Assembly: GCA_045614505.1 (NCBI GenBank)
Contig: JAZLDA010000076.1
Coordinates: 1 to 11,798, forward strand
Direction of reading: 5' to 3'
DNA from: SIG607 sp045614505
GTDB lineage: Bacteria; Bacillota; Clostridia; Oscillospirales; Acutalibacteraceae
Length of the DNA: 11,798 nucleotides
Part shown: one piece after another, positions 1 to 6,749 of the stretch
Position numbering within the stretch: the stretch's first letter is position 1
Layout: each line of letters starts with the position of its first letter
The notes under the pieces: generated by a model
What the model was told of the DNA's origin: nothing
Databases searched by the model: none
The model's input: the letters and a program-made list of their open reading frames with translations, nothing else
Program-made: the position numbers and the translations under genes

Positions 1-140
1 ACTGCATATTTATCGGCATATTTAAAGCCAACCGCATTTTCATCGGCATCAACCGCAAAGACCTCATAGCCCAGCTCCTTAGCCTTTTTTATAACATAGC
101 TCTGAAGAAATCCTGCGCCTATAACAAGAACCTTTTTCAT
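1..140 (-). CDS. ATP-grasp family protein, N-terminal fragment (cut by window edge)
   Basis: Only the first 46 codons are inside the window; the gene runs off the left edge. The N-terminus has a Rossmann-like glycine-rich loop (VLVIGAGF, residues 4-11), then KKAKELGYEVFAVDADENA and GFKYADKYA. This arrangement is typical of the pre-ATP-grasp domain of carbamoyl-phosphate-synthase-like ligases, which join a carboxylate to an amine using ATP. The catalytic ATP-grasp domain is outside the window, so the substrate cannot be named. The start is supported by a GAAGGAAAG ribosome binding site just upstream. It begins 13 nt after the stop of the aminotransferase on the same strand, so the two are very likely cotranscribed. 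A plain NAD-binding Rossmann enzyme is the main alternative. Confidence 0.7.
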   Translation of the reverse strand, partial: MKKVLVIGAGFLQSYVIKKAKELGYEVFAVDADENAVGFKYADKYA

Positions 141-153
141 ACTTTCCTTCTCA

Positions 154-1359
154 TCAAATATATTCTTTAACTGTTTGTGCAAATGTCTCCGACACATACT
201 CTACCTCTTCATCAGTGAGGCGGGTGTGGAGAGGCAGGGTTATCTCATTTTCAAAGAACTTATATGCGTTAGGGTAATTTTTTATATCAAACCCCAGATT
301 TTTATAAGCTGTGTGCATAGGCAGAGGCTTGTAGTGAACATTACAGGCAATTCCATTTTCTGCCATTTTGGTTATTATCTCGTTTCTTTCTTCACCGCTT
401 ATTTCGGAAATTCTTGTGATATAAAGATGTCCCGAGCTTTGATAGTCTTCGGTATAATGAGGCAGAGTCTGAATACCGAGAGGTTTAAAAGCACTGTCGT
501 ATCTTTCGATTATATCTTTTCTTCTCTTAAGCATTTTGGGGTAACGCTCAAACTGGGCAAGTCCCATAGCCGCAGCAATATCGGTCATATTGCATTTATA
601 GTAGGTGCCAACTATGTCATATTCCCAAGCGCCCAGCTTTGTTTTTGCGAGGGCATCCTTAGACTGTCCATGAAGAGACAGAAGCTGAAGCTTTTTATAA
701 ATTTCTTCATCATCTATTCCCGGTATGGTACGCCAGGTCAGAGCGCCGCCCTCGGCAGTGGTGAAGTTTTTAACAGCGTGGAAGGAAAATGCAGAAAAAT
801 CAGCAACGCTTCCCACCATTTTTCCGTTACGGGAAGCGCCCAGAGCGTGAGCGGCGTCGCAAATAACCGCAATTCTTCCCATAGCTCGTTGAATATCTGA
901 AGAGGGCTTAAACAGTGACCGCTTATTTTCGGCAATCCGGAAAATCCTGTCATAATCACAGGGGATACCTGCAACATCAACGGCAATTATCGCCTTGGTT
1001 TTTTCGGTGATGGCAGTCTCTAACTTCTCATAATCCATTTGGAGTGAATCGGCATATGTATCAACAAGCACTATTTTTGCACCTACATGGTCAATTACCG
1101 AAGCGGTGGCTGTATAGGTGTAAGCGGTGGTAATAACCTCATCGCCGTCGCCAATCCCCAAAACACGAAGCGCCATTTCGGCACAGGCAGTCTGAGAATT
1201 AAGGCAAACACATCTGTTTGTACCAACATATTCACTTATTTTCTTTTCAAGAGCTTTTGTCCTGGGTCCGGTGGTTATCCAACCGGAAAGCAGGGCTTCT
1301 GCCACCTGACGAACCTCTTCTTCTGAAATATCCGGAGGAGAAAATGGAATGTTCATCAT
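154..1359 (-). CDS. DegT/DnrJ/EryC1/StrS-family PLP-dependent aminotransferase
   Basis: 401 residues, a normal length for this fold-type I aminotransferase family, which transfers an amino group (usually from glutamate) to keto-sugars of surface glycans. Family marks are the N-terminal MNIPFSPPDISEEE, SGWITTGPRT (25-34), the PLP-ring aspartate in ICDAAHALG (D168), and SFHAVKNFTTAEGG (192-205) with K197 as the predicted Schiff-base lysine. About 20 extra residues before D168 (roughly 140-162) suggest a subfamily rather than damage. The start is the first of two adjacent ATGs, 9 nt after AAGGA. The gene leads into the ATP-grasp gene, consistent with a small glycan or amino-sugar operon. Its leader is unusual: the nearest good promoter is about 300 nt upstream, with a gene remnant and an inverted-repeat element between. 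The exact sugar substrate is unknown. Confidence 0.92.
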   Translation of the reverse strand: MMNIPFSPPDISEEEVRQVAEALLSGWITTGPRTKALEKKISEYVGTNRCVCLNSQTACAEMALRVLGIGDGDEVITTAYTYTATASVIDHVGAKIVLVDTYADSLQMDYEKLETAITEKTKAIIAVDVAGIPCDYDRIFRIAENKRSLFKPSSDIQRAMGRIAVICDAAHALGASRNGKMVGSVADFSAFSFHAVKNFTTAEGGALTWRTIPGIDDEEIYKKLQLLSLHGQSKDALAKTKLGAWEYDIVGTYYKCNMTDIAAAMGLAQFERYPKMLKRRKDIIERYDSAFKPLGIQTLPHYTEDYQSSGHLYITRISEISGEERNEIITKMAENGIACNVHYKPLPMHTAYKNLGFDIKNYPNAYKFFENEITLPLHTRLTDEEVEYVSETFAQTVKEYI

Positions 1360-1404
1360 AAAAAATCATCCTTCTGAATCACTTAAAATACTTTTCTAAC
1401 AAAA

Positions 1405-1535
1405 CAAAGTCTCTCGGCTTAATATTTGTAAGGTTGACGGTCAAACGCACAAAGGTAGCGCAGCATTTTTAGGCTGATACCTTCTGTCATTTTCTCTTAA
1501 AGCCGTCAATACGGTGCCGAGAGTACTATTCTTTG
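1405..1535. repeat. Nested inverted-repeat element in the aminotransferase leader
   Basis: Outer arms are CAAAGTCTCTCGGC (1405-1418) and GCCGAGAG (1516-1523) followed by CTTTG (1531-1535). Inside them TTGACGG (1434-1440) pairs with CCGTCAA (1503-1509). Inside that GGTA/TACC (1454-1457, 1478-1481) and CAGC/GCTG (1461-1464, 1473-1476) close a small hairpin. The whole can fold into one long interrupted stem on either strand. The minus strand also holds a 23-codon ORF (1490 to 1419, ending DRQPYKY) without a good RBS. I think this is a dispersed non-coding or MITE-like repeat; a structured leader RNA is the alternative. No target duplication is obvious, and the left border could extend toward 1360. 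Confidence 0.5.
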
Positions 1536-1615
1536 ATATGGTATAATTCTTTAATAAATTCTTGTTCTTCTCCACGCATAACAGGAGAGGAAAGCTGTAT
1601 CCGTTTACTCACCAT
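1526..1615 (-). pseudogene. N-terminal remnant of a second DegT-type aminotransferase (29 codons)
   Basis: An ATG (1615) follows AAAGGAAG with 9 nt spacing and opens a 29-codon ORF ending at a TAG (1526-1528). Its residues RIQLSSPVMRGEEQEFIKE match, from my knowledge of the family, the usual N-terminus of another DegT/DnrJ/EryC1/StrS subgroup, where the next residues would normally lead into the substrate-binding region. The similarity stops after about 22 codons, close to the right arm of the inverted-repeat element. It differs from the N-terminus of the intact downstream aminotransferase, so it is not a local duplication. It could be translated, since promoter and RBS are intact, which leaves a leader-peptide role possible. 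A remnant left by deletion or insertion is more likely. Confidence 0.55.
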
Positions 1616-1660
1616 TACGGTACACTTCCTTTGACGATAATAATATATTATATTTTCTAT

Positions 1661-1689
1661 ATTATATTACATTTTTTCTGTTTCGTCAA
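1661..1689 (-). promoter_or_regulatory. Consensus sigma-A promoter for the aminotransferase leader
   Basis: The minus strand reads TTGACG, 17 nt, TATAAT. Transcription would start near 1654 and cross the gene remnant and the inverted-repeat element before reaching the aminotransferase and ATP-grasp genes. I see no equally good promoter between 1360 and 1660. Confidence 0.7.
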
Positions 1690-1699
1690 TATGCAATAA

Positions 1700-1719
1700 A
1701 ACCCTGTATTTCCAAGGTT
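1700..1719 (-). terminator. Weak hairpin terminator at the end of the LysR gene
   Basis: The minus strand reads AACCTTG, a 6-nt loop, CAGGGTT (7 pairs including one G-U), then TTTATT. The hairpin overlaps the LysR stop codon and lies just before the next promoter. The stem is short and the U tract is broken by an A, so termination may be partial. Confidence 0.4.
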
Positions 1720-2620
1720 ATATTTGGTATATTATTTCTATCGCCTTTTGAGCATATTTTGAGACATAGCGTCCCTTTTGTTTTACCACAGCAGGTCTGC
1801 GCACGGTTGCCGCATTTTTCAACCTGAACACGCAAAGACAGTCGTCAAATCCTACCCCTTCAATAAATTTCAGCGGTAATATGGTAGCGCCTATCCCCGC
1901 GCGGGCAAGACTAAAAGCGGTGGTAACCCCCACAACCTCGGTGTTAATGTTAAGAGAAACTCCCTCTGCCATAGACAGCTTATCAAAAAGACGTCTTAAT
2001 TCCTGAGTTTTTGAAAGCGCAATAAAGGGAATATCCTTACATTCTGAAAGACTGATTTCGGGATAGGTATTCTTTCCGTTTTTGCACGAAAGAGAGGCTG
2101 CAAAACACTTTGGCACAACGAGAACCACAGGCTCGTCAGAAAGGGGAATTACATCAAGAACAGAGTCATCTACCGGAAGATTAAGTATAGAAAAATCCAC
2201 TATTCCCTCTGCGGTATCTTTCTGAAGCTGTGAACTGTTTTTTTCACTGAGTACTATCTGAAGTCCCGGAAATTCTTCTCGGAGTTTTTTTATCACGTCA
2301 GACAGAAAATAAGAGGCTTTAAAGGGAGAAATTCCTATAGTCAGCCTGCCTTTTTCTCCTGTTTTAAATTCCTCCATGGAACGACGAAGCTCCTCTTCTT
2401 TGAACAGAAGCTCCTTTGCGTCTCTTATGAAATTTTCCCCTGCAGGAGTCAGCTTTAACGGTGTCTCGCTTCTGTCAAAAAGCATAACACCCAGTTCTTT
2501 TTCAAGACTCAGTATCTGTTTACTGAGTGCAGGCTGGGTTATATTTAGTTTTTCGGCTGCTTGAGAAACATTAAGAACCTCTGAAAGAAGAACTGCATAC
2601 TGAAGCTGTCTTGAATTCAT
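1718..2620 (-). CDS. LysR-family transcriptional regulator
   Basis: 300 residues with the standard LysR layout. An N-terminal winged helix-turn-helix covers roughly residues 1-60 (NVSQAAEKLNITQPALSKQI about 17-36, then ELGVMLFDRS). A linker helix and a periplasmic-binding-protein-like effector domain follow (LTIGISPFKASYFLSDVI onward). I chose the ATG at 2620 because AAGGAG lies 7 nt upstream and the protein then begins MNSRQLQYAV as the family does; an in-frame ATG 9 codons upstream lacks such a site. LysR proteins usually sense a small metabolite and control a neighbouring gene. Here the closest target is the TRAP-type permease operon just upstream on the same strand, separated by a terminator. 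The effector is unknown. Confidence 0.93.
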   Translation of the reverse strand: MNSRQLQYAVLLSEVLNVSQAAEKLNITQPALSKQILSLEKELGVMLFDRSETPLKLTPAGENFIRDAKELLFKEEELRRSMEEFKTGEKGRLTIGISPFKASYFLSDVIKKLREEFPGLQIVLSEKNSSQLQKDTAEGIVDFSILNLPVDDSVLDVIPLSDEPVVLVVPKCFAASLSCKNGKNTYPEISLSECKDIPFIALSKTQELRRLFDKLSMAEGVSLNINTEVVGVTTAFSLARAGIGATILPLKFIEGVGFDDCLCVFRLKNAATVRRPAVVKQKGRYVSKYAQKAIEIIYQI

Positions 2621-2651
2621 ATCTTTTCTCCTTACACAATATATCAATTAA

Positions 2652-2680
2652 ATAATATCATTTTTTATGATCAATTTCAA
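2652..2680 (-). promoter_or_regulatory. Promoter of the LysR gene
   Basis: The minus strand reads TTGAAA, 17 nt, TATTAT, placed just after the permease operon terminator and about 30 nt before the LysR start. This gives the regulator its own transcript. Confidence 0.55.
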
Positions 2681-2685
2681 CCAGC

Positions 2686-2727
2686 AAAAACACCCTGCAA
2701 GACGCATACTCCTTGCAGGGTGTTTTT
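2686..2727 (-). terminator. Rho-independent terminator of the TRAP-type permease operon
   Basis: Perfect 16-bp arms (2686-2701 and 2712-2727) built on CACCCTGCAAG/CTTGCAGGGTG enclose a 10-nt loop. The stem ends in TTTTT on the minus strand. It follows the small membrane protein gene by about 20 nt. Confidence 0.85.
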
Positions 2728-2748
2728 ATAAATAGAAAATGAAAAAAT

Positions 2749-3042
2749 TTATACTTCTCCCTCGTGCTTCTTGGTGTGTTTCTTTTCGGGAGTCAGCGCT
2801 TTTTCGCCTGCCAAATACATGGCCAACAAACCAAGCAACACCATAATAACCGACACATAAATGATAACAGGAATTATTTCTTTGTAAATAAAGGTGCAAA
2901 TAGCGGTTGCCACGTCTCCGCCGATAAAGAGGGCAGCAACATAACCGAAGAAAGTAAGCCCTCCTGCAAATAACGTAATCATAATACCATATCCAAATAC
3001 GGTTTTGAGTATATCGGATAGCTTTTTGCAAAACTTTTTCAT
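2749..3042 (-). CDS. Small two-helix membrane protein, probable partner of the TRAP-type permease
   Basis: 97 residues with two hydrophobic stretches (about 16-40 and 50-72) and a lysine-rich, charged C-terminal tail (KALTPEKKHTKKHEGEV). I chose the ATG at 3042 because AAGGAGGG lies 7 nt upstream and the start is 14 nt after the permease stop; longer in-frame starts would overlap the permease gene. It is therefore cotranscribed with the permease and may be translationally coupled. Canonical TRAP small subunits (DctQ) have four helices and about 150-170 residues, so this is either a very reduced equivalent or a different accessory protein. I recognise no named family. The hydrophobic profile and operon position are what I see; the partner role is inferred. 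Confidence 0.75.
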   Translation of the reverse strand: MKKFCKKLSDILKTVFGYGIMITLFAGGLTFFGYVAALFIGGDVATAICTFIYKEIIPVIIYVSVIMVLLGLLAMYLAGEKALTPEKKHTKKHEGEV

Positions 3043-3056
3043 AACATAACCCTCCT

Positions 3057-4421
3057 TTACAGACCCATAATGGGCAGCCAACCCATAAGAACAACCACCT
3101 GCAAGATAAACTGCGCGGCAACCCACCACAGATTATTCTTAAAGGTCTTGCTGAAATCAGACTCTGCAATGGTCATTCCTGCATACATGCCCAGACCTAA
3201 AGGCGGGGTAATACCACACATAACGCCGCATATACAGGGCAGCATAGCAGCCGCCAGTATCGGATTAACGCCTACACTGTTAAGCAGAGTTATAAACACG
3301 GGCCCGAAGATAACAACCTGAGAAGAACCGGGAACTACCATTCCCATTACGCAAGTGATGGCACAGATAGCCAGTACCATACCGAGTTTACTGAAATTCC
3401 AGGTTGCCATAAGCTCACCTAACGTCTCTGCTACACCAAGGTCATCAAACAAAGCGCCAATCATATAACCGAATACACACACGCCTATAGCGGGTGATAT
3501 GGATTTAACACCGTTTGCAAACATTTTTGCAATTTTATTTGGAGTAACGGCTGATTTATCCTTAGCAATCATACATGCATATAAAGCTGAAATACCTGCA
3601 ATAAACAGCAATACTGACTTAGACAGGTACTTAGCACCGTCTGCCCCGAGACGTGCCACAAAGAAATTATCTGAAAAAGCCGCATCCAGCACGAAGGGTA
3701 ACAGGATAATCAGAGGCAATAATAAAGCCTGCCAAGTGGACTTGAAGGTTTCTTTAAGGCTCGGAAGTTCTTCTTTGCTCATAGGTTTTACTTTGTAGTA
3801 CTTACAGAAAGCCCACACCATAATAAGGCGCTGTGCAATAAACCATATTGCAATACCCCACAGCACCATCCAAAACTGTCCCTGTGATATATCTGCAATA
3901 CCGGCTCCTGCAGCGAAGGTTGAGAAGGCTGCCATAGCCGCTACAATATTTGAGGACGGAGGTATCATATTACCCATATAGCTTGCGTTGGATTCGATAT
4001 TTGCGGCAAGCTCAGCAGGGAAACCTGTGCGCTTCATTGCAGGAATGGTCAGGGTGCCGGTAGCCATTACATTACCCGGACCCGAGCCCGACAGTGCACC
4101 CATAAAAGAACTGGCAACAACAGCCGTATATCCTGCACCGCCGCTTATACGTCCTATGAGGGATAGAATTACTGCAATGCAACTATCGACAATTTTTGTC
4201 TTTGTCAACAATATGGACATAGCAACAAAAGCAACCATTGAATACAGCAACGAGGTAGAAAGTCCCTCATCAATATAACTCCACACATTGTTCCATGTAC
4301 CTGTAACACACAGTAAAACAATAAATGCCAATAAAACTGCCTCATATACAGGACGTTTGAAAGCAAGAAACCATACGCAGATTACTGCCAGCATAATGCC
4401 TAAGTAGAGCAAAGATTCCAT
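3057..4421 (-). CDS. TRAP-type (DctM superfamily) large membrane permease
   Basis: 454 residues and strongly hydrophobic, with about 12 predicted membrane segments. Marks of the TRAP large subunit are GALSGSGPGNVMATGTLTIP (108-127), then a polar segment ending NMIPPSS (151-157), and a second half-repeat motif GITPPLGLGMY (403-413). These paired re-entrant motifs form the substrate and sodium site in the family. RBS AAGGAG sits 8 nt before the ATG. TRAP systems take up organic acids, sugar acids or related solutes with sodium, normally using DctP or TAXI binding protein plus DctQ. Here only a 97-residue membrane protein follows, and no binding-protein gene is in the window. It may use a binding protein encoded elsewhere or work as a binding-protein-independent carrier of the wider ion-transporter superfamily. 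The substrate cannot be assigned. Confidence 0.82.
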   Translation of the reverse strand: MESLLYLGIMLAVICVWFLAFKRPVYEAVLLAFIVLLCVTGTWNNVWSYIDEGLSTSLLYSMVAFVAMSILLTKTKIVDSCIAVILSLIGRISGGAGYTAVVASSFMGALSGSGPGNVMATGTLTIPAMKRTGFPAELAANIESNASYMGNMIPPSSNIVAAMAAFSTFAAGAGIADISQGQFWMVLWGIAIWFIAQRLIMVWAFCKYYKVKPMSKEELPSLKETFKSTWQALLLPLIILLPFVLDAAFSDNFFVARLGADGAKYLSKSVLLFIAGISALYACMIAKDKSAVTPNKIAKMFANGVKSISPAIGVCVFGYMIGALFDDLGVAETLGELMATWNFSKLGMVLAICAITCVMGMVVPGSSQVVIFGPVFITLLNSVGVNPILAAAMLPCICGVMCGITPPLGLGMYAGMTIAESDFSKTFKNNLWWVAAQFILQVVVLMGWLPIMGL

Positions 4422-4460
4422 AGCAAAAGCTCCTTTTTATTCTTGTTAAGTTATAGGCGC

Positions 4461-4478
4461 TATTACCTTTTGGTAATA
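4461..4478. promoter_or_regulatory. Palindromic operator candidate at the permease transcription start
   Basis: TATTACC-TTTT-GGTAATA is a perfect palindrome of 18 bp. It touches the -10 box of the permease promoter, so a protein bound here would block transcription. The LysR regulator downstream is one candidate, although its family more often binds upstream of -35. Confidence 0.45.
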
Positions 4479-4506
4479 TTGTAACAATAATCCGCCTATT
4501 TGTCAA
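4478..4506 (-). promoter_or_regulatory. Promoter of the TRAP-type permease operon
   Basis: The minus strand reads TTGACA, 17 nt, TACAAT, about 57 nt before the permease ATG. It is a near-consensus housekeeping promoter, back to back with the promoter of the DUF89 gene. Confidence 0.75.
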
Positions 4507-4543
4507 CATAAATTTCTTCATATAACAAACAACCGATATTTAT

Positions 4544-4572
4544 TTGCAAAAATAATTAATTTATGGTACAAT
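4544..4572 (+). promoter_or_regulatory. Promoter of the DUF89 gene
   Basis: TTGCAA, 17 nt, TACAAT. The -10 box overlaps the upstream in-frame ATG at 4563, which rules that start out and supports initiation at 4590. Transcription would start near 4579, leaving a very short leader. Confidence 0.6.
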
Positions 4573-4589
4573 TCCAATCGGTGATAAAA

Positions 4590-5435
4590 ATGGAAATTAT
4601 GGAAGGCTGTCTGCCCTGTCTTTTGCGGCAGGCAGGCGAAGCGGCAAAAAAGGTAGGAAGTGACCCCGAGACCGAAAAAAATGTTCTGATTAAAACTAAA
4701 GAAATACTGGCTCGTTTTAAAGAGTATGAAAATGCTCCGCACCTTGCCGAAGCAATACACGGCTGTGTAAAAAAATACACAAAAAACTCCGACCCATACA
4801 AGGCGCAAAAGCAGTCCGATTTAGCGGCGGCAAAAAGTCTTATCCCCATACTGAAAAGCTTTATCGACAGCTCTTCACACAAGCTTTATTCAGCTTTGAA
4901 GGTATCCTGCGTGGGCAATAATCTTGACTCTGCTGTTTACAGCAATATGGATATAAAGGACTGCATTGAGACAGAGCTTAACACCCCTTTTACTCTTTGC
5001 GACAAGGAGATTTTTGAGGAAAAACTAAAGAATGCAAAAAGCATACTTATCATAGGTGACAATGCAGGCGAAGCGGTATTTGATAAAGTTTTTATGGACA
5101 GTTTGTCGGGTGACGTTTCCTTTACATACGCCGTCAGAAGCACACCCATTATCAATGATGTCACAGTCCTTGAAGCCAAGTCCGCAGGTATAGACAAAAG
5201 TGCAAAAATTATCGCTTCGGGAAGCACCGCGCCGGGCACTGTTTTAAGTGAAGTTTCAGAAGAATTTAAAGAAGCTTTAAAGACTGTTGATATAGTAATA
5301 AGCAAGGGTCAGGGCAACTTTGAGAGCCTGTCAGAAATAAAGGGTATCTTCTTTCTTTTAAAGGCAAAATGTCCCGTAATTGCACAGCGTTTCGGTGTTA
5401 CAGCAGGCAGTTATATTTTTAAATACAATACATAA
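4590..5435 (+). CDS. DUF89 / ARMT1-like metal-dependent phosphatase
   Basis: 281 residues. The N-terminus has the family signature EGCLPCLLRQAGEAAKK (5-21). The metal-site motifs are GNNLDSAVY (109-117), IGDNAGEAVFDKVFMD (155-170, with D157, N158 and E161), STPIINDVT (184-192) and SKGQGNFESL (238-247). Known DUF89 proteins are metal-dependent damage-control phosphatases that hydrolyse harmful or excess phosphometabolites such as sugar phosphates; the substrate of this one is unknown. I chose the ATG at 4590 because the one at 4563 lies in the -10 box and the shorter protein begins like the family. The RBS is weak (GGTGA, 5 nt spacing), and with a leader of only about 10 nt initiation could be nearly leaderless; ATG 4599 is an alternative. 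It is divergent from the permease and convergent with the alcohol dehydrogenase. Confidence 0.88.
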   Translation: MEIMEGCLPCLLRQAGEAAKKVGSDPETEKNVLIKTKEILARFKEYENAPHLAEAIHGCVKKYTKNSDPYKAQKQSDLAAAKSLIPILKSFIDSSSHKLYSALKVSCVGNNLDSAVYSNMDIKDCIETELNTPFTLCDKEIFEEKLKNAKSILIIGDNAGEAVFDKVFMDSLSGDVSFTYAVRSTPIINDVTVLEAKSAGIDKSAKIIASGSTAPGTVLSEVSEEFKEALKTVDIVISKGQGNFESLSEIKGIFFLLKAKCPVIAQRFGVTAGSYIFKYNT

Positions 5436-5442
5436 AAATTTT

Positions 5443-5488
5443 AAAAGCACATTCAGTACGGAGTTTTTATTCCGCAGAATGTGCTTTT
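5443..5488. terminator. Bidirectional terminator between DUF89 and alcohol dehydrogenase genes
   Basis: Perfect 12-bp arms AAAAGCACATTC and GAATGTGCTTTT, with an inner CGGA/TCCG extension (5459-5462, 5471-5474). It is followed by TTTTGTTTT on plus and by CTTTTAAAATTTTT on minus, so it can end both convergent transcripts. Confidence 0.85.
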
Positions 5489-5491
5489 GTT

Positions 5492-6667
5492 TTACAGCAT
5501 TAAATTGTAAATGTTTGTGCAGTCCTCTTTTGTGAGCTTTACATAGCCCTCGATATAACCCGGTCTGCCATTTCCGTCGCAAAGGGTATCAACAAGATAC
5601 GGAATGTCCTCTTCCCTTGCGCCAAGCTCCTTGAAAGTCACCGGCATACCCATAGAAGAAAGGAAACTTTTAAGTCGATTTATTCCCTCAATAGCTGTCT
5701 CTTCAGGGTTTTGGAAGTTCATTTCACAACCCCACACACGCACAGCCACCTGAGCAAAACGCATAATATCATTACCCAGAATATAGGTAAACATAGCAGG
5801 CATAACCGTTGCCAGTCCCGCTCCGTGAGCGCAGTCATACAGGCCTGACAGTTCGTGCTCCAAGGAATGACTGTTCCAGTCCTGTCTTCTGCCTACACCA
5901 CAAACGTTAGTATGTGCCAAAGTTCCTGCCCACATAATATTTGCCCTTGCCTCATAGTTATCGGGGTCTGCAATTACACGCTTGACCTCTTTGATAACTG
6001 TCAGCATAAGTGCCTCAATAAGACGGTCAGTCACTTCTACTTCTTTAGTATCGGTAATATATCTTTCGTAAAGATGAGCTAAAATATCGGTTATTCCGCA
6101 GGCGGTCTGATATGGTGGCAGTGTGCAGGTAAGCTCAGGGTTTAAAATACTGAATTTCGGACGAAGAATTTCGGTTCGGCAACTGCGTTTTAACATTCCG
6201 TTTTCGTGGGTTATAACAGTGTTTCCGCTACCCTCGCTTCCTGCCGCCGCAATGGTCAGCACAGTGCCCACGGGAAGCGCTTTTTCAATGGGTTTGCCAC
6301 TGTGATGGTCCCAGAAGTCGCCATCATAGAGAACACCGCCTGCTATTGCCTTTGCTGAGTCAATTGCACTGCCGCCGCCAACAGCAAGAATAAAGTCTAC
6401 TTTTTCTTTTCTGCACAGCTCAATACCTTCGTAAACAAGTCCGCTTCTGGGATTGGGCTGAACACCGCCGAGAAGAATATATGGTATATTTTCTTTATCA
6501 AGGGAAGCCTTTACCCTGTCAATAAGTCCGCTTTTAACGGCACTGCCTCCACCGTAATGAATAAGCACCTTACTGCCGCCGAATTTTTTAACAAGAGCTC
6601 CCGCCCCGTTTTCTGTGTCTCTTCCAAAAGAAAAATATGTGGGTGAATTAAAAATAAAATTATCCAT
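5492..6667 (-). CDS. Iron-containing (group III) alcohol dehydrogenase, YqhD/BdhA type
   Basis: 391 residues, close to E. coli YqhD. It reduces aldehydes to alcohols, or the reverse, with NAD(P)H, and is cytosolic. The nucleotide-binding region shows GGGS (39-42) and VGGGSAIDSAKAIAGG (96-111). The four metal ligands are present as D194 and H198 (GITDILAHLYERY), H267 (NSHSLEHELSG) and H281 (YDCAHGAGLATVMP), at the same numbers as in YqhD. The first GGGS resembles the YqhD NADPH site, so NADPH preference is likely but inferred. RBS AAAGGA lies 7 nt before the ATG. It is monocistronic, between a bidirectional terminator and its own extended -10 promoter. Butanol or 1,2-diol formation and aldehyde detoxification are all possible roles. 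Confidence 0.93.
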   Translation of the reverse strand: MDNFIFNSPTYFSFGRDTENGAGALVKKFGGSKVLIHYGGGSAVKSGLIDRVKASLDKENIPYILLGGVQPNPRSGLVYEGIELCRKEKVDFILAVGGGSAIDSAKAIAGGVLYDGDFWDHHSGKPIEKALPVGTVLTIAAAGSEGSGNTVITHENGMLKRSCRTEILRPKFSILNPELTCTLPPYQTACGITDILAHLYERYITDTKEVEVTDRLIEALMLTVIKEVKRVIADPDNYEARANIMWAGTLAHTNVCGVGRRQDWNSHSLEHELSGLYDCAHGAGLATVMPAMFTYILGNDIMRFAQVAVRVWGCEMNFQNPEETAIEGINRLKSFLSSMGMPVTFKELGAREEDIPYLVDTLCDGNGRPGYIEGYVKLTKEDCTNIYNLML

Positions 6668-6698
6668 TTGTCTATCCTTTCAAGATTTTGCTTTTTTA

Positions 6699-6707
6699 AT
6701 TATATCA
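6699..6707 (-). promoter_or_regulatory. Extended -10 promoter of the alcohol dehydrogenase gene
   Basis: The minus strand reads TGATATAAT, an extended -10 box, with no convincing -35 at 17 nt. The 12-nt string ATGTGATATAAT also forms the -10 region of the uracil operon promoter. Confidence 0.55.
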
Positions 6708-6749
6708 CATTTCACTAATGATTGGTAGACAAAATTTCTATAATTAAAG

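Noticed and set aside
175..900. A 241-codon plus-strand ORF opposite the aminotransferase
   Set aside because: It is the antisense shadow of a gene with intact catalytic motifs, has no family signature and no RBS or promoter.
2749..3129. A longer small membrane protein starting at 3129
   Set aside because: Its first 29 residues lie inside the permease gene and are not membrane-like, whereas the ATG at 3042 follows AAGGAGGG at 7 nt.
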